Shown: positions 43,456-51,845 of the stretch, in pieces
Layout: each line of letters starts with the position of its first letter
Position numbering within the stretch: the stretch's first letter is position 1
DNA from: Halomonas sp. CUBES01
GTDB lineage: Bacteria; Pseudomonadota; Gammaproteobacteria; Pseudomonadales; Halomonadaceae
Reading direction: 5' to 3'
Length of the DNA stretch: 64,000 nt
Assembly: GCF_020991005.1 (NCBI RefSeq)
Contig: NZ_JAJLLW010000004.1
Span: 248,001-312,000, forward strand
Made by a program: the position numbers and the translations under genes
Notes under the pieces: model-generated
Database searches by the model: none
Seen by the model: only the letters and a program-made list of their open reading frames with translations
What the model was told of the DNA's origin: nothing

Positions 43456-44679
43456 ATGACTGCATTTTATCCCCTGCCCGTCACCGTCCTGTCGGGGTTT
43501 CTGGGGGCCGGTAAGACTACCGTCCTCAATCATATCCTCGCCAACCGCGACGGTCGCCGCGTCGCGGTGATCGTCAACGACATGAGCGAAGTGAATATCG
43601 ACGGCGCGCTGGTACGCGGCGTTCCTGGCGAAACGGCGGATGGTGAGGTGGCACTGAACCGCGCCGAGGAACGGTTGGTGGAGATGAGTAACGGCTGCAT
43701 TTGCTGCACCCTGCGCGAAGACCTGCTGGAAGAGGTCAGCCAGTTGGCCCGTGAGGGCAGGTTCGATTACCTGGTGATCGAGTCCACCGGGATTTCCGAA
43801 CCGCTACCCGTGGCGGAAACCTTCACCTTTGAAGACGACAGTGGCCAGAGCCTTGCCCAGGTTGCCCGGCTGGATACGCTGGTCACCGTGGTGGATGGCG
43901 CCAACTTTCTTGACCAGTACCGCGAAGCGCTAAGCCTGGCCGAGGCGGGCGAGAGCCTGGGTGACGACGACGCGCGCAACGTCGCCGACCTGCTGGTCGA
44001 CCAAATCGAATTTTGTGATGTGTTGCTGATCAGCAAGACCGACCTGATCGACGCAAAAGCGCTGGAGACACTGAAGGCGATTCTGCACTCGCTGAATCCC
44101 GATGCGGCGCTGGTTCCCATCACCCAAGGCGGCGTGCCGCTGAACAAGGTACTGGATACCGGCAGGTTCAGCTTTGAACGCGCCCAACTGGCGCCGGGCT
44201 GGCTGAAAGAAATGCGCGGCGAACACGTGCCGGAAACCGACGCGTACGGCATCGGTAGCTTCGCCTACCACGCCCGCCGGCCTTTTCATCCGCAGAAGTT
44301 CCACGACCTGCTCAATGCCGAATGGTTTGGGGAGGGCCTTTTGCGCTCGAAAGGCTTCTTCTGGCTCGCCACGCGCCCGCGCTACGCAGGCCAGTGGAGC
44401 CAGGCGGGCGGCATCGCCCATCACGGCATGGCCGGGGTCTTCTGGAAAGCTATCCCTGAACACCAGTGGCCGGACGACCCCGAGACCCGCCAGTTCATTA
44501 TGGAAAAGTGGCAGGCGCCGTTTGGTGATATGCGCCAGGAGCTGGTGTTCATCGGCCAGCATCTTGATCAAGCCCGGATGCGCGACGCGCTGGATGCCTG
44601 CCTGCTGAGCGAAGCTGAGCTGCTGGACGGCATGGCGGCGTGGCAGCAGCTACCTGACCCCTTCCCCGCCTGGGAGTGA
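43456..44679 (+). CDS. COG0523 GTPase, zinc metallochaperone (ZigA/YeiR type)
   Basis: This 407-residue G3E GTPase of the CobW/COG0523 family has Walker [10 protein letters not shown] (14-22) and the metal-binding motif Cys81-Ile-Cys83-Cys84 (NGCICCTL). It also has ESTGISEP, and SKTD for guanine recognition. A C-terminal CobW_C domain ([15 protein letters not shown] onward) follows. Members next to Zur boxes deliver zinc to client proteins in zinc starvation. The ATG at 43456 gives a family-like N terminus, and the open frame upstream crosses the operator and is not coding. No client paralogue is adjacent. Confidence 0.88.
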   Translation: MTAFYPLPVTVLSGFLGAGKTTVLNHILANRDGRRVAVIVNDMSEVNIDGALVRGVPGETADGEVALNRAEERLVEMSNGCICCTLREDLLEEVSQLAREGRFDYLVIESTGISEPLPVAETFTFEDDSGQSLAQVARLDTLVTVVDGANFLDQYREALSLAEAGESLGDDDARNVADLLVDQIEFCDVLLISKTDLIDAKALETLKAILHSLNPDAALVPITQGGVPLNKVLDTGRFSFERAQLAPGWLKEMRGEHVPETDAYGIGSFAYHARRPFHPQKFHDLLNAEWFGEGLLRSKGFFWLATRPRYAGQWSQAGGIAHHGMAGVFWKAIPEHQWPDDPETRQFIMEKWQAPFGDMRQELVFIGQHLDQARMRDALDACLLSEAELLDGMAAWQQLPDPFPAWE

Positions 44680-44685
44680 CCGGCA

Positions 44686-46698
44686 CTAAGAACCGACGGT
44701 GTGGCCCAGGTGGCTTTCCGCCCATTCGCGCACCTCGGGATAGGCACGCTGCTCAAAGACCGCGAAGCCATTAAGACTTCGCGCCTTGAGCGGGGTAAAC
44801 ACCGGCATGGCAAGGCCACACAGAAAATGCGCCAGCCGCTGGGCATTTGGCGGCTCGCCAAGCTGCTCGGTGTGGCGCTCGATCAGCGGCATGGCGTAGC
44901 GCTGGAAATCCGCCGCCGTCAGCGGTGGCTCGGGCGGCGCATCCGGTAGCTTTACCGGGTGGCCGTGACACACCGAGCAGTGACCGCAGCGGCCCTGCCC
45001 GGCATTGGCGGGTGTATCAAAGGTGTTGTCACCAAAATATTCGGCCAGTCGACGAGTGAGGCAGCGCTGCGACTCAAACAGCGCCAGCATGGCGCTCAGC
45101 CGCTCGATCTCGGCGCGCTCCCGGGTGAGACAGTCGTTGTAAAGCTGTCTGGCCAGGGTCTCAAGAGAAAAGCCTGTATTGCTTACCTCGTACACGTCGG
45201 TCATCCGCTTGCCTTCCAGGGTCAGCCAGCCTTTGTCTTGAAAGTATTCAAGGGCGGTAATGACGCGCGCGCGGGAGGCGTCGATCTGCTGCGCCTGGCC
45301 CGCTTGGTGCAGGCGGTCAAAATCCACCGTGCCCCAGGTGCGGGCGATGGGAATGTTATCGACGATGAGGCGCACAAAGGCCGCCCGCTCGCCCTCGAAG
45401 CGACTCACCAGGGCATCCGGTTCAAGATGGTAGCGCAGCCGATACTCGGCCAGAAACGTAAAGCGCGGCGCAATCACGCCGTGCATTTCCAGCCGCACCA
45501 GCAGCGTTTTCAGTGGCAACAGGCGGATATTGGTGTCCCGGGAAAGGGTGTTGAGCAGCACCTCCCACTGGCGATCCGGTACTTGGCCTGCCGCCGCGAT
45601 CTCTTCCAGCAGGCGATAGATGCCGGCGTATTCAGGGGTATCGCCGTAAACGAAGTTTTCCAGCACCCGCAGACCCTCCCGCCCGGCCAGGGTCAGGCAG
45701 GTGGAAGGCTGGCCGTCGCGCCCCGCCCGGCCGATTTCCTGGCTGTAGTTCTCGATGGATTTGGGCAGGTCATAGTGCACCACGTTGCGGATATCGCCCT
45801 TATCGATGCCCATGCCAAAGGCGATGGTGGCCACGATGCAGGGCGACTCCCCGCTCATGAACTGGCGCTGGATCTCATCCCGTCGGCTTGAATCCAGGCC
45901 CGCGTGGTAGGCCTGAACGGCTATCCCCTGGGCGGCCAGGGCGTTCGCCACCCGTTCGGCGGTTTGTTGCAGGGTCACATAGATAATCGTCGGCGCCTCA
46001 AAGCCCGGCTGCATCTGTGGTTTAAGCCAGTTGCTCAGCTGCTGCTGGCGGTCTTCCATGGTCGGCGATACCAGCAGTTCAAGATTGGCACGGTAAAAGC
46101 CGGTGGTAATGACGTTCTCCGGCGCGATGGCAAACTTCTCGCCCATATCGTCAATCACCGCAGGCGTTGCCGTGGCGGTGAGCAGCAGCACCTGGGGAAT
46201 GGCAAAGTCGCGCTGGTAGTCGGGCAGCTTGAGATAGTCGGGGCGGAAGTTATGCCCCCACTCAGACAGACAGTGAGCTTCGTCGACCACCAGCAGCGAG
46301 ATGGCCACCTGACGGAGAAAATTCCGGAAGCGCTCGTTCTTGAGTCGCTCCACCGAGACCATGAGGATTTTCAGCTCGCCGCGCTTGGCCCGCTCCATGA
46401 CCGAACGGGTCGTTTCGCGGTCCTGGGTGGAGTCGATACTCGCCGCAGCCACGCCGTGGCGAATCAGAAATGCCAGTTGGTCCTGCATCAGCGCCAGCAG
46501 CGGTGACACCACCAGCGTCAGATGAGGCAGGTGCAGCGCCGGCAGCTGATAGCAGAGCGACTTGCCCGCGCCGGTGGCGAAAATCGCCGCTGTGGAGTGG
46601 CCGTCAAGCACGCGCGACACCACAGCCTGCTGGCCGCCGCGAAAATCATCAAAGCCGAAGACGGATTTCAGCGTCTGCTGCGGCGATGTAGAGGGCAT
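44686..46698 (-). CDS. RecQ family ATP-dependent DNA helicase
   Basis: This 670-residue superfamily 2 helicase has a Walker A region in the form FATGAGKS (40-47), where standard RecQ has PTGGGKS. DEAH is at 139-142, LLTATATP follows, and motif VI is QEIGRAGRDG. The RecQ zinc-binding Cys are present in a variant spacing (RCL near residue 545, then CGHCSVCHG near 580). No HRDC domain is seen. The C-terminal 90 residues form a short helical unit of their own. It is thus a RecQ-like protein of the less-studied type rather than RecQ itself. AAGGA precedes the ATG. Confidence 0.87.
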   Translation of the reverse strand: MPSTSPQQTLKSVFGFDDFRGGQQAVVSRVLDGHSTAAIFATGAGKSLCYQLPALHLPHLTLVVSPLLALMQDQLAFLIRHGVAAASIDSTQDRETTRSVMERAKRGELKILMVSVERLKNERFRNFLRQVAISLLVVDEAHCLSEWGHNFRPDYLKLPDYQRDFAIPQVLLLTATATPAVIDDMGEKFAIAPENVITTGFYRANLELLVSPTMEDRQQQLSNWLKPQMQPGFEAPTIIYVTLQQTAERVANALAAQGIAVQAYHAGLDSSRRDEIQRQFMSGESPCIVATIAFGMGIDKGDIRNVVHYDLPKSIENYSQEIGRAGRDGQPSTCLTLAGREGLRVLENFVYGDTPEYAGIYRLLEEIAAAGQVPDRQWEVLLNTLSRDTNIRLLPLKTLLVRLEMHGVIAPRFTFLAEYRLRYHLEPDALVSRFEGERAAFVRLIVDNIPIARTWGTVDFDRLHQAGQAQQIDASRARVITALEYFQDKGWLTLEGKRMTDVYEVSNTGFSLETLARQLYNDCLTRERAEIERLSAMLALFESQRCLTRRLAEYFGDNTFDTPANAGQGRCGHCSVCHGHPVKLPDAPPEPPLTAADFQRYAMPLIERHTEQLGEPPNAQRLAHFLCGLAMPVFTPLKARSLNGFAVFEQRAYPEVREWAESHLGHTVGS

Positions 46699-46796
46699 AA
46701 CCGTTCCTTGGATGGGCAGATAGTCCGCTACAAGCTACCGCGTGCAGGCGGTTTCTCCAACGCGCAGCGCTACCCAAGTTCAATGCGCCATCTCGC

Positions 46797-47480
46797 CTAG
46801 TCCCAGGCGGCACCTGCCAGGGCATCCAGCGGAACCTTGAGATAGCGCTTGCCGTTGGCTTCGGGCAGCGTGAGGATCTGCTGGATCGAGTGCCACAGCG
46901 CCTTGGCATCGCCGCCGGGAAAGTCCGCCCGTGCCGTGCCGAAATCCGGCTGGAACAGGGTGTCGTGCACGAAGGCAGCATCGCCGATTACATAGGTAAT
47001 CGAGGCCAGCGTATGGCCCGGCGAAAACATCACCCGGCCACTCAGTTCACCGATCTGAAAGGTATCGCCCTCGGCAAACAGGGTGTCCCACTGGCGACCG
47101 TCGGTGGGCATCTCCGGCCAGTGATAGATATCTTTCCACAGCGACTGCACCTGGGTGACCTGCTGACCAATCGCCGTTGGCACGCCGGTCTTCTCCTTCA
47201 GGTAGTAGGCCGCCGAGAAATGGTCAGCGTGGGGGTGGGTGTCGAGAATCCACTCAACGGTCAGGCCTTCCTTGTCTATATAGGCCAGCAGCTCGTCGGC
47301 ATGGTGAGTCGCGGTCGCGCCAGCCTTCTCGTCAAAGTCCAGCACCGGGTCGATGATGGCGCAGCGCCGGGTGGCCGGATCGCTCACGACGTACTGAACG
47401 CTGAAGGTACGCGGATCAAAAAAGCCTGCCACATCGGGTGTGGCTGCCCCGGTACGCTTGGCAAGTGCAAAGGTATTCAT
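46797..47480 (-). CDS. MBL-fold persulfide dioxygenase-like protein with internal deletion
   Basis: This 227-residue metallo-beta-lactamase-fold protein has THPHADHFSAA (metal site), FSPGHT and HDTLFQPDFGTARADFPGGD, as in the ETHE1/persulfide dioxygenase-like family of about 290 residues. After ILTLPEA the sequence jumps straight to the family's very C terminus (NGKRYLKVPLDAL). The block of about 60 residues holding the CHDY metal ligand is missing, with the reading frame kept. The protein may be inactive. AGGAG lies six bases before the ATG. It is convergent with nothing and follows RecQ's promoter side. Confidence 0.75.
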   Translation of the reverse strand: MNTFALAKRTGAATPDVAGFFDPRTFSVQYVVSDPATRRCAIIDPVLDFDEKAGATATHHADELLAYIDKEGLTVEWILDTHPHADHFSAAYYLKEKTGVPTAIGQQVTQVQSLWKDIYHWPEMPTDGRQWDTLFAEGDTFQIGELSGRVMFSPGHTLASITYVIGDAAFVHDTLFQPDFGTARADFPGGDAKALWHSIQQILTLPEANGKRYLKVPLDALAGAAWD

Positions 47481-47568
47481 GGAGGTCTCCTGAAGGCTTG
47501 CTTATCGCGTCAGCGGCGAATGTCTTGCGCCTGGTTCGGCAGGTCGCCAAGGCCGCTGATCCAGACAC

Positions 47569-47595
47569 AAAAACGCCGCCTTGCAGGGACGGCGT
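47569..47595 (-). terminator. Terminator after the DUF1653 gene
   Basis: On the minus strand ACGCCGTCC and GGCGGCGT form a stem with one bulge around TGCAA, followed by TTTTTGTG. It lies 33 bases past the DUF1653 stop and upstream of the MBL gene, ending the truC-tcdA-DUF1653 operon. Confidence 0.75.
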
Positions 47596-47627
47596 CAGGA
47601 GGCGTCTAACACGGTGAATCCGCCTGA

Positions 47628-47846
47628 CTAAAACGCCTTCTCCAGCGCAAAGCGCGGCTGGGGATGGCCCTCTTTGGTGACGCTTTCGGTGAACATCTCA
47701 AGCGGGCGCACCCAGAGGCCGTAGTCGCCGTAAAGGGCGCGGTAGACTACCAGCGGCTCCTCAGTTTCGCTGTGCTGGGCGGTGCCGAGCACTTCGTAAA
47801 GGCTGCCTTTGTAGTGGCGATAAATACCGGTAACGGGGGTGTTCAT
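47628..47846 (-). CDS. DUF1653 domain protein
   Basis: This 72-residue protein matches the DUF1653 pattern over its length: GIYRHYKGSLYEVLGTAQHSE, PLVVYRALYGDYGLWVRPLEMF and FTESV, the last two within a small beta barrel. The function is unknown. The start overlaps the tcdA stop (ATGA at 47843-47846), so it belongs to that operon and is followed by a terminator. Confidence 0.85.
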   Translation of the reverse strand: MNTPVTGIYRHYKGSLYEVLGTAQHSETEEPLVVYRALYGDYGLWVRPLEMFTESVTKEGHPQPRFALEKAF

Positions 47847-48736
47847 TGGCTTTCCTCTTGAGCGGCTTTTTGGGCGGCTGGCAGGTTGGCTTTCTTGGCG
47901 AGTCGTTCAAGCACTTTGGACGCGGCGACAAAGCCAAAGGTGCCGGTCAGAAAGGCCGCCGCCCCGAAGCCCGACGCGCAGTCCAGGCGCGTGGCGTCGC
48001 CGCTGCCGGGCTTTTGCAGGCAGACTTCGCCGTCACTACTCGGGTACACCAGCTGTTCGTCGGAGTAGACGCACTCCACCGAGAAGCGCCGCTTGGGGTT
48101 GCGCGAAAAACCGTAGTCCCGGCGCAGCCGCGAGCGCACCTTGGCCAGGAGCGGGTCGTGCTCGGTGCGGGTCAAATCCGCTACCTGAATGCGCGTGGGG
48201 TCGGTTTGCCCACCGGCTGCCCCGGTCACGGTAATAGGCAGCTTGCGCCGTTTGCACCAGGCGATCAGTGCGGCCTTGGCGACAACGCTGTCGATGGCAT
48301 CCACGACGTGGTCGGCATCAGCGGGGATTCGCTCGGCCAGGTTGGTGGGCGTCACGAAGGCGGTATCCGCGATGATCTCAATCTCCGGGGCAATCAAGCG
48401 ACAGCGTTCAGCCAGCACGTCCACTTTTGGCTGGCCGACGGTGCCGTCCAGCGCGTGGAGCTGGCGGTTAACGTTGGATACGCAGACATCATCCAGGTCG
48501 ATCAGCGTCAATTTGCCGATGCCCGAGCGCGCCAGCGCCTCGACCGTCCAGCTCCCTACCCCCCCGACGCCGACCACCACCACATGGGCATGGCGAAAGG
48601 TATCAAAAGCCCGCTGCCCGTAGAGGCGGCGAATCCCGCCAAAGCGAAAATCGTAATCTGACGCGGCCGGCGCCCTATCAGCGGGGGGCGCAGGCGCCGT
48701 TGATGGGGTACTTGATGGCATCACTGTGTCACTCAT
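47843..48736 (-). CDS. tcdA: tRNA threonylcarbamoyladenosine dehydratase
   Basis: This 297-residue E1-like (ThiF/MoeB fold) enzyme cyclises t6A37 of tRNA to ct6A using ATP. The nucleotide-binding loop is VVGVGGVGSWTVEALARSG, followed by LIDLDDVCVSNVNRQ and the C-terminal SGFGAAAFLTGTFG with the membrane-associating segment. RFGGIRRLYG is a TcdA mark. The first 25 residues are a Pro/Ala-rich extension. It is coupled by ATGA overlaps to truC upstream and DUF1653 downstream, giving an operon rich in tRNA modification. Confidence 0.93.
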   Translation of the reverse strand: MSDTVMPSSTPSTAPAPPADRAPAASDYDFRFGGIRRLYGQRAFDTFRHAHVVVVGVGGVGSWTVEALARSGIGKLTLIDLDDVCVSNVNRQLHALDGTVGQPKVDVLAERCRLIAPEIEIIADTAFVTPTNLAERIPADADHVVDAIDSVVAKAALIAWCKRRKLPITVTGAAGGQTDPTRIQVADLTRTEHDPLLAKVRSRLRRDYGFSRNPKRRFSVECVYSDEQLVYPSSDGEVCLQKPGSGDATRLDCASGFGAAAFLTGTFGFVAASKVLERLAKKANLPAAQKAAQEESQ

Positions 48737-49506
48737 AGCGTTTCCAGGGCCGTGGGCGTGGTCGGGGGAGGTGTGCGCACGCTATCCAGCGGCAAATGAC
48801 CGGCCCAGCCGAGGTGATCGAACAGCGCCACCATGGTGTCGTCCAGGGCGCAGCTCAATTGAACACGCTTGTCGAACAGCGGGTGGTCAAAGGCGAGATG
48901 GGTGGCGGCCAACAACAGGCGAGGCGCACTCAGTTGCTCGGCAAAGAAACGGTTATGCACGCTCTTGCCGTGCTTGGCATCGCCAATAATCGGGTAGCCC
49001 CGCCGCGACAGGTGGCGGCGAATCTGATGCCGCCGCCCGGTCAAGGGGCGCGCCTCGACCAGCGAGTAGCGGGCCACCGGATAGCGGTCGACCTGGACGG
49101 GCAGCTCCACGCTATCCAGGCGGCGGATATCGGTCATCGCCGGCATGGCGGGCATTTCCGCCTTGGGCCGCGTACCGTCTTCTTCGCGCAGCGGGTAGTC
49201 CAGGCGCTCGCGTTCCGGGGCTTTGCCGCGCACCACGGCGAGATAGCGCTTCTCCACCTGGCGCTCGCTGAAGGCCTCGCTGAGCCTACCGGCCACCGCT
49301 GACGACAGCGCCAACACCATGACCCCGGAGGTAGGCCGATCCAGCCGGTGAACCGGATAGACCCGCCTACCGAGCTGGTTGCGCAGCCGCTGGAGGAGGA
49401 AGTCGGTTTCGCCTCGCGCCAGCGCCGAACGGTGCACTAAAAGCCCCGACGGCTTATGCACCGCGACAAGATGCTCATCCTGATAGAGAACGTTGAGTGG
49501 CGGCAT
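48733..49506 (-). CDS. truC: tRNA pseudouridine synthase C (RluA family)
   Basis: This 257-residue pseudouridine synthase has the catalytic Asp in HRLDRPTSGVMV. LVHRSALARGETDFLLQ, the EKRYLAVVRG segment and GRRHQIRRHLSRRGYPIIGDAKHG belong to TruC, which modifies uridine 65 in some tRNAs. It is the first gene of the truC-tcdA-DUF1653 operon and shares ATGA with tcdA. The last 20 or so residues are Pro/Thr-rich and poorly conserved. Confidence 0.9.
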   Translation of the reverse strand: MPPLNVLYQDEHLVAVHKPSGLLVHRSALARGETDFLLQRLRNQLGRRVYPVHRLDRPTSGVMVLALSSAVAGRLSEAFSERQVEKRYLAVVRGKAPERERLDYPLREEDGTRPKAEMPAMPAMTDIRRLDSVELPVQVDRYPVARYSLVEARPLTGRRHQIRRHLSRRGYPIIGDAKHGKSVHNRFFAEQLSAPRLLLAATHLAFDHPLFDKRVQLSCALDDTMVALFDHLGWAGHLPLDSVRTPPPTTPTALETL

Positions 49507-49682
49507 GGCGTTCCTCGACGCGACAACATGAAAAAACGTAGCGACCTATTGTCATGGCTGGACGCGTCAATGTCATCCTTACGATGCGCGGATACTCTGG
49601 TGGCGGGTTGTCCGCTCGCCAACTACGTTGAAGAGGGTACCTATCGAATACTTTCCACGGATCCGGAAAAGGAGTCACGACC

Positions 49683-50243
49683 ATGCGTTATGTTTCATTA
49701 CTGAGTGGCGTTGCCGCGTCACTACTGCTTGCCTCTGCGGCTCAGGCCAGTGACAGCATGGAGGTCGACATGCACACGGTCAGCGCCGAAGGCGTTGGGG
49801 AAACGATTGGCAGCATCACGCTGGAAGACACTGACCACGGCCTGCTGTTGACGCCGGATCTCAGCGATCTGGGAACCGGCGCCCATGGCTTCCATGTGCA
49901 CAAGAACCCCAGCTGCGAAGCCCAGGAAAACGACAGCGGCCACATGACCGCCGCCCTTTACGCCGGTGGCCACTATGACCCCGACGAAACCGAACGCCAT
50001 GAAGGGCCATACGGCGACGGTCACCTGGGGGATTTGCCCGTGCTCAACGTGGATGACGACGGCAACGCCACCCTTCCCGTCCTCGCACCGCGCTTGAGCG
50101 TCGAGGAAATGCAGGGACGCAGCCTCATGGTTCATGAGGGCGGCGATAACTACGCGGATGACCCCGAAGCGCTTGGCGGCGGCCGCAGCCGCGTCGCCTG
50201 CGGTATCGTGAGAGCCTCAAAGGAATCTGAAGACGCTGAGTAA
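49683..50243 (+). CDS. sodC: Periplasmic Cu/Zn superoxide dismutase
   Basis: This 186-residue precursor has a signal peptide cut after Ala22 (AQA before SDS). Metal ligands lie in HGFHVHKNPSC, GGHYDP, GDGHLGDLP and LMVHEGGDNYADDP; the disulfide uses the Cys in NPSC and that in VACGIV. The protein is acidic, as secreted proteins of halophiles often are. AAAGGAG precedes the ATG. It detoxifies superoxide outside the cytoplasm. A strong bidirectional terminator separates it from bfr. The 176 bases upstream (49507-49682) contain no other gene. Confidence 0.95.
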   Translation: MRYVSLLSGVAASLLLASAAQASDSMEVDMHTVSAEGVGETIGSITLEDTDHGLLLTPDLSDLGTGAHGFHVHKNPSCEAQENDSGHMTAALYAGGHYDPDETERHEGPYGDGHLGDLPVLNVDDDGNATLPVLAPRLSVEEMQGRSLMVHEGGDNYADDPEALGGGRSRVACGIVRASKESEDAE

Positions 50244-50270
50244 GACGTCAAACAATGCGTAAGATCTAAA

Positions 50271-50304
50271 ACAAAACGGGCAGCCAAAGGGCTGCCCGTT
50301 TTGT
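50271..50304. terminator. Bidirectional terminator between sodC and bfr
   Basis: ACAAAACGGGCAGCC (50271-50285) pairs perfectly with 50290-50304 around a 4-base loop. Both strands end in TTTTGT, so it can serve sodC (plus) and bfr (minus). Confidence 0.92.
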
Positions 50305-50325
50305 GATGGAGGCGTGAAAGAAGCG

Positions 50326-50811
50326 TTAGGCTTCGTCGCCTGCCATTTGCATCTGACGCTGCAGGTAGTTCTGGATACCTACCTGCTCGATCAGGTGCAG
50401 TTCGGTTTCGATGTGATCGATGTGGCCTTCCTCGTCGGCGAGCAGGTCACGCAGCATGTCGCGGGTCACGTAGTCCTTGACGCTTTCGCAGTAGGTAATG
50501 GCTTCAATGTAGTCATTACGGCCATCATGCTCGATCTTCAGGTCACACTCGAGCATTTCCTTGACGTTCTCGCCGATGTGCAGCTTGCCAAGATCCTGCA
50601 GGTTGGGAATGCCTTCGAGGAACAGGATGCGCTCGATAATCTTATCGGCGTGCTGCATCTCTTCGATGGACTCGTCATATTCCCACTTGGCCAGCGCCTG
50701 CAGGCCCCAGTCCTTGTACATCTTGGCATGCAAGAAGTACTGATTGATCGCAACCAGTTCGTTGCCGAGGGCAATGTTGAGATGCTCAATTACTTTCGGA
50801 TCACCTTTCAT
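50326..50811 (-). CDS. bfr: Bacterioferritin
   Basis: This 161-residue four-helix iron-storage protein is very like E. coli Bfr: [29 protein letters not shown], the heme ligand Met52 in EEMQHADK, and ferroxidase Glu/His residues in [15 protein letters not shown] and [17 protein letters not shown] precedes the ATG. Bfd, which releases iron from Bfr, is encoded just upstream on the same strand, but a terminator lies between. Confidence 0.97.
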   Translation of the reverse strand: MKGDPKVIEHLNIALGNELVAINQYFLHAKMYKDWGLQALAKWEYDESIEEMQHADKIIERILFLEGIPNLQDLGKLHIGENVKEMLECDLKIEHDGRNDYIEAITYCESVKDYVTRDMLRDLLADEEGHIDHIETELHLIEQVGIQNYLQRQMQMAGDEA

Positions 50812-50896
50812 GACGTCACCTTTTCCCTGTAATGCTGACGGTTTAACAAGCCGATCAAGCAGTTACGTTAATGAAGGAGCATGAACCACAAAAGGC

Positions 50897-50921
50897 ATAC
50901 TCCCACCGCTAATGGGAGTAT
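50897..50921 (-). terminator. Terminator between bfd and bfr
   Basis: ATACTCCCA (50897-50905) and TGGGAGTAT (50913-50921) are perfect arms around a 7-base loop. On the minus strand the stem is followed by GCCTTTTGTG. It lies 71 bases past bfd, so bfd and bfr can be expressed separately. Confidence 0.6.
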
Positions 50922-50991
50922 AGAGAGAGGCGTTAAAAATTCAAGTAAATCATATATTTGCTAACGATAATTCTAACAAGAAAGATTTGCG

Positions 50992-51198
50992 TCACACGGC
51001 GTAGGCAAGATCCATATTGGCTTCCAGACGCGCTTCGTGAACCGCTTCGCGGGTGAGCGATTTGGCAAAGCAGGCACACTTGCCGCACTGGGTGGCACAG
51101 CCAGTTGCTTCACGCACTTCTCGCCAGCTGCGCGCTCCGTCGCTCACCTGCTGGCGAATCTGGTGGTCGGTTACTCCCTTGCACACACATACGTACAT
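50992..51198 (-). CDS. bfd: Bacterioferritin-associated ferredoxin
   Basis: This 68-residue [2Fe-2S] protein has Cys ligands in MYVCVCKGVTD and GCATQCGKCAC (CxC then CxxC). In Pseudomonas and E. coli Bfd binds bacterioferritin and reduces its iron so that it can leave the core. GAGG is seven bases before the ATG. It is typically induced in iron starvation, and a Fur-box-like sequence is found upstream. Confidence 0.92.
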   Translation of the reverse strand: MYVCVCKGVTDHQIRQQVSDGARSWREVREATGCATQCGKCACFAKSLTREAVHEARLEANMDLAYAV

Positions 51199-51226
51199 GG
51201 CTGCACCTCATAAAGTTCATGAGATG

Positions 51227-51248
51227 AATGTAAATGATTCGCATACAT
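51227..51248 (-). promoter_or_regulatory. Possible Fur box of bfd
   Basis: The stretch GTAAATGATTCGCAT at 51230-51244 and its flanks match about half of the 19-bp Fur consensus, including AATGAT and CAT. It lies about 30 bases upstream of the bfd start. Support is weak and rests partly on the known iron control of bfd. Confidence 0.3.
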
Positions 51249-51357
51249 CTTTGCAAGTAGAAATGTATAGCCTTTAGTAGCAATTTACCTCACGCCCCGT
51301 GCAGCGCTCAGTAAGTCGTTGGTGCGCATAATTTTCCGAGTAATGCCGCAACAAAAA

Positions 51358-51831
51358 TTAATTCTTGGGGAGGCGAACCGTCTGCGTTTTGGACGCGATA
51401 TCCGGCCAGCTGCGCCGCTGTCCATCCACCAATACCCACCAATAACCGATGCCCAGCGCCGCCAGCGACAGCCAAGCCGTCAGACAGCGCAGCAGGCCTT
51501 GCTTGACGGAGATGGTCTCGCCTTCGAGGGTCTGCACCCGCAGCCGCCACGCCTGCATGCCCAGCGTCATGCCTCCACGCCGCCAGCAAAAGACAAAGAA
51601 CAGCGTGGTAAACAGCACCAGCAAAAGCCGCAGGCTCCAGATATCAACGGCGGAGGTGCCGATATCCTCGGCTGGTTGGCCCACTACGAACCTGTAAAAA
51701 GCCAGGTGGGCGACGGTCACGGCGATCCAGATCGCCGCCAGCAGCAAGCCGTCGTAAAGCATGGCGCCCAGGCGCGAGGCTAATCCGGCAGGAACTGTAT
51801 TCGTCGGCTGGGCAAAGTGTCGCTTGGCCAT
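51358..51831 (-). CDS. RDD family membrane protein
   Basis: This 157-residue protein has three hydrophobic segments (about 20-45, 66-86, 115-133). The RDD-type elements are SRLGAMLYDGLLLAAIW, with the Arg and Asp of the first helix, GMTLGMQAWRLRV, and SVKQGLLRCLTAWLS near the end. Its function is not established; some relatives affect ion or osmotic balance. It follows lptG by 14 bases and is likely cotranscribed with lptF-lptG. Confidence 0.82.
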   Translation of the reverse strand: MAKRHFAQPTNTVPAGLASRLGAMLYDGLLLAAIWIAVTVAHLAFYRFVVGQPAEDIGTSAVDIWSLRLLLVLFTTLFFVFCWRRGGMTLGMQAWRLRVQTLEGETISVKQGLLRCLTAWLSLAALGIGYWWVLVDGQRRSWPDIASKTQTVRLPKN

Positions 51832-51845
51832 GGAACGCCTTCCCC

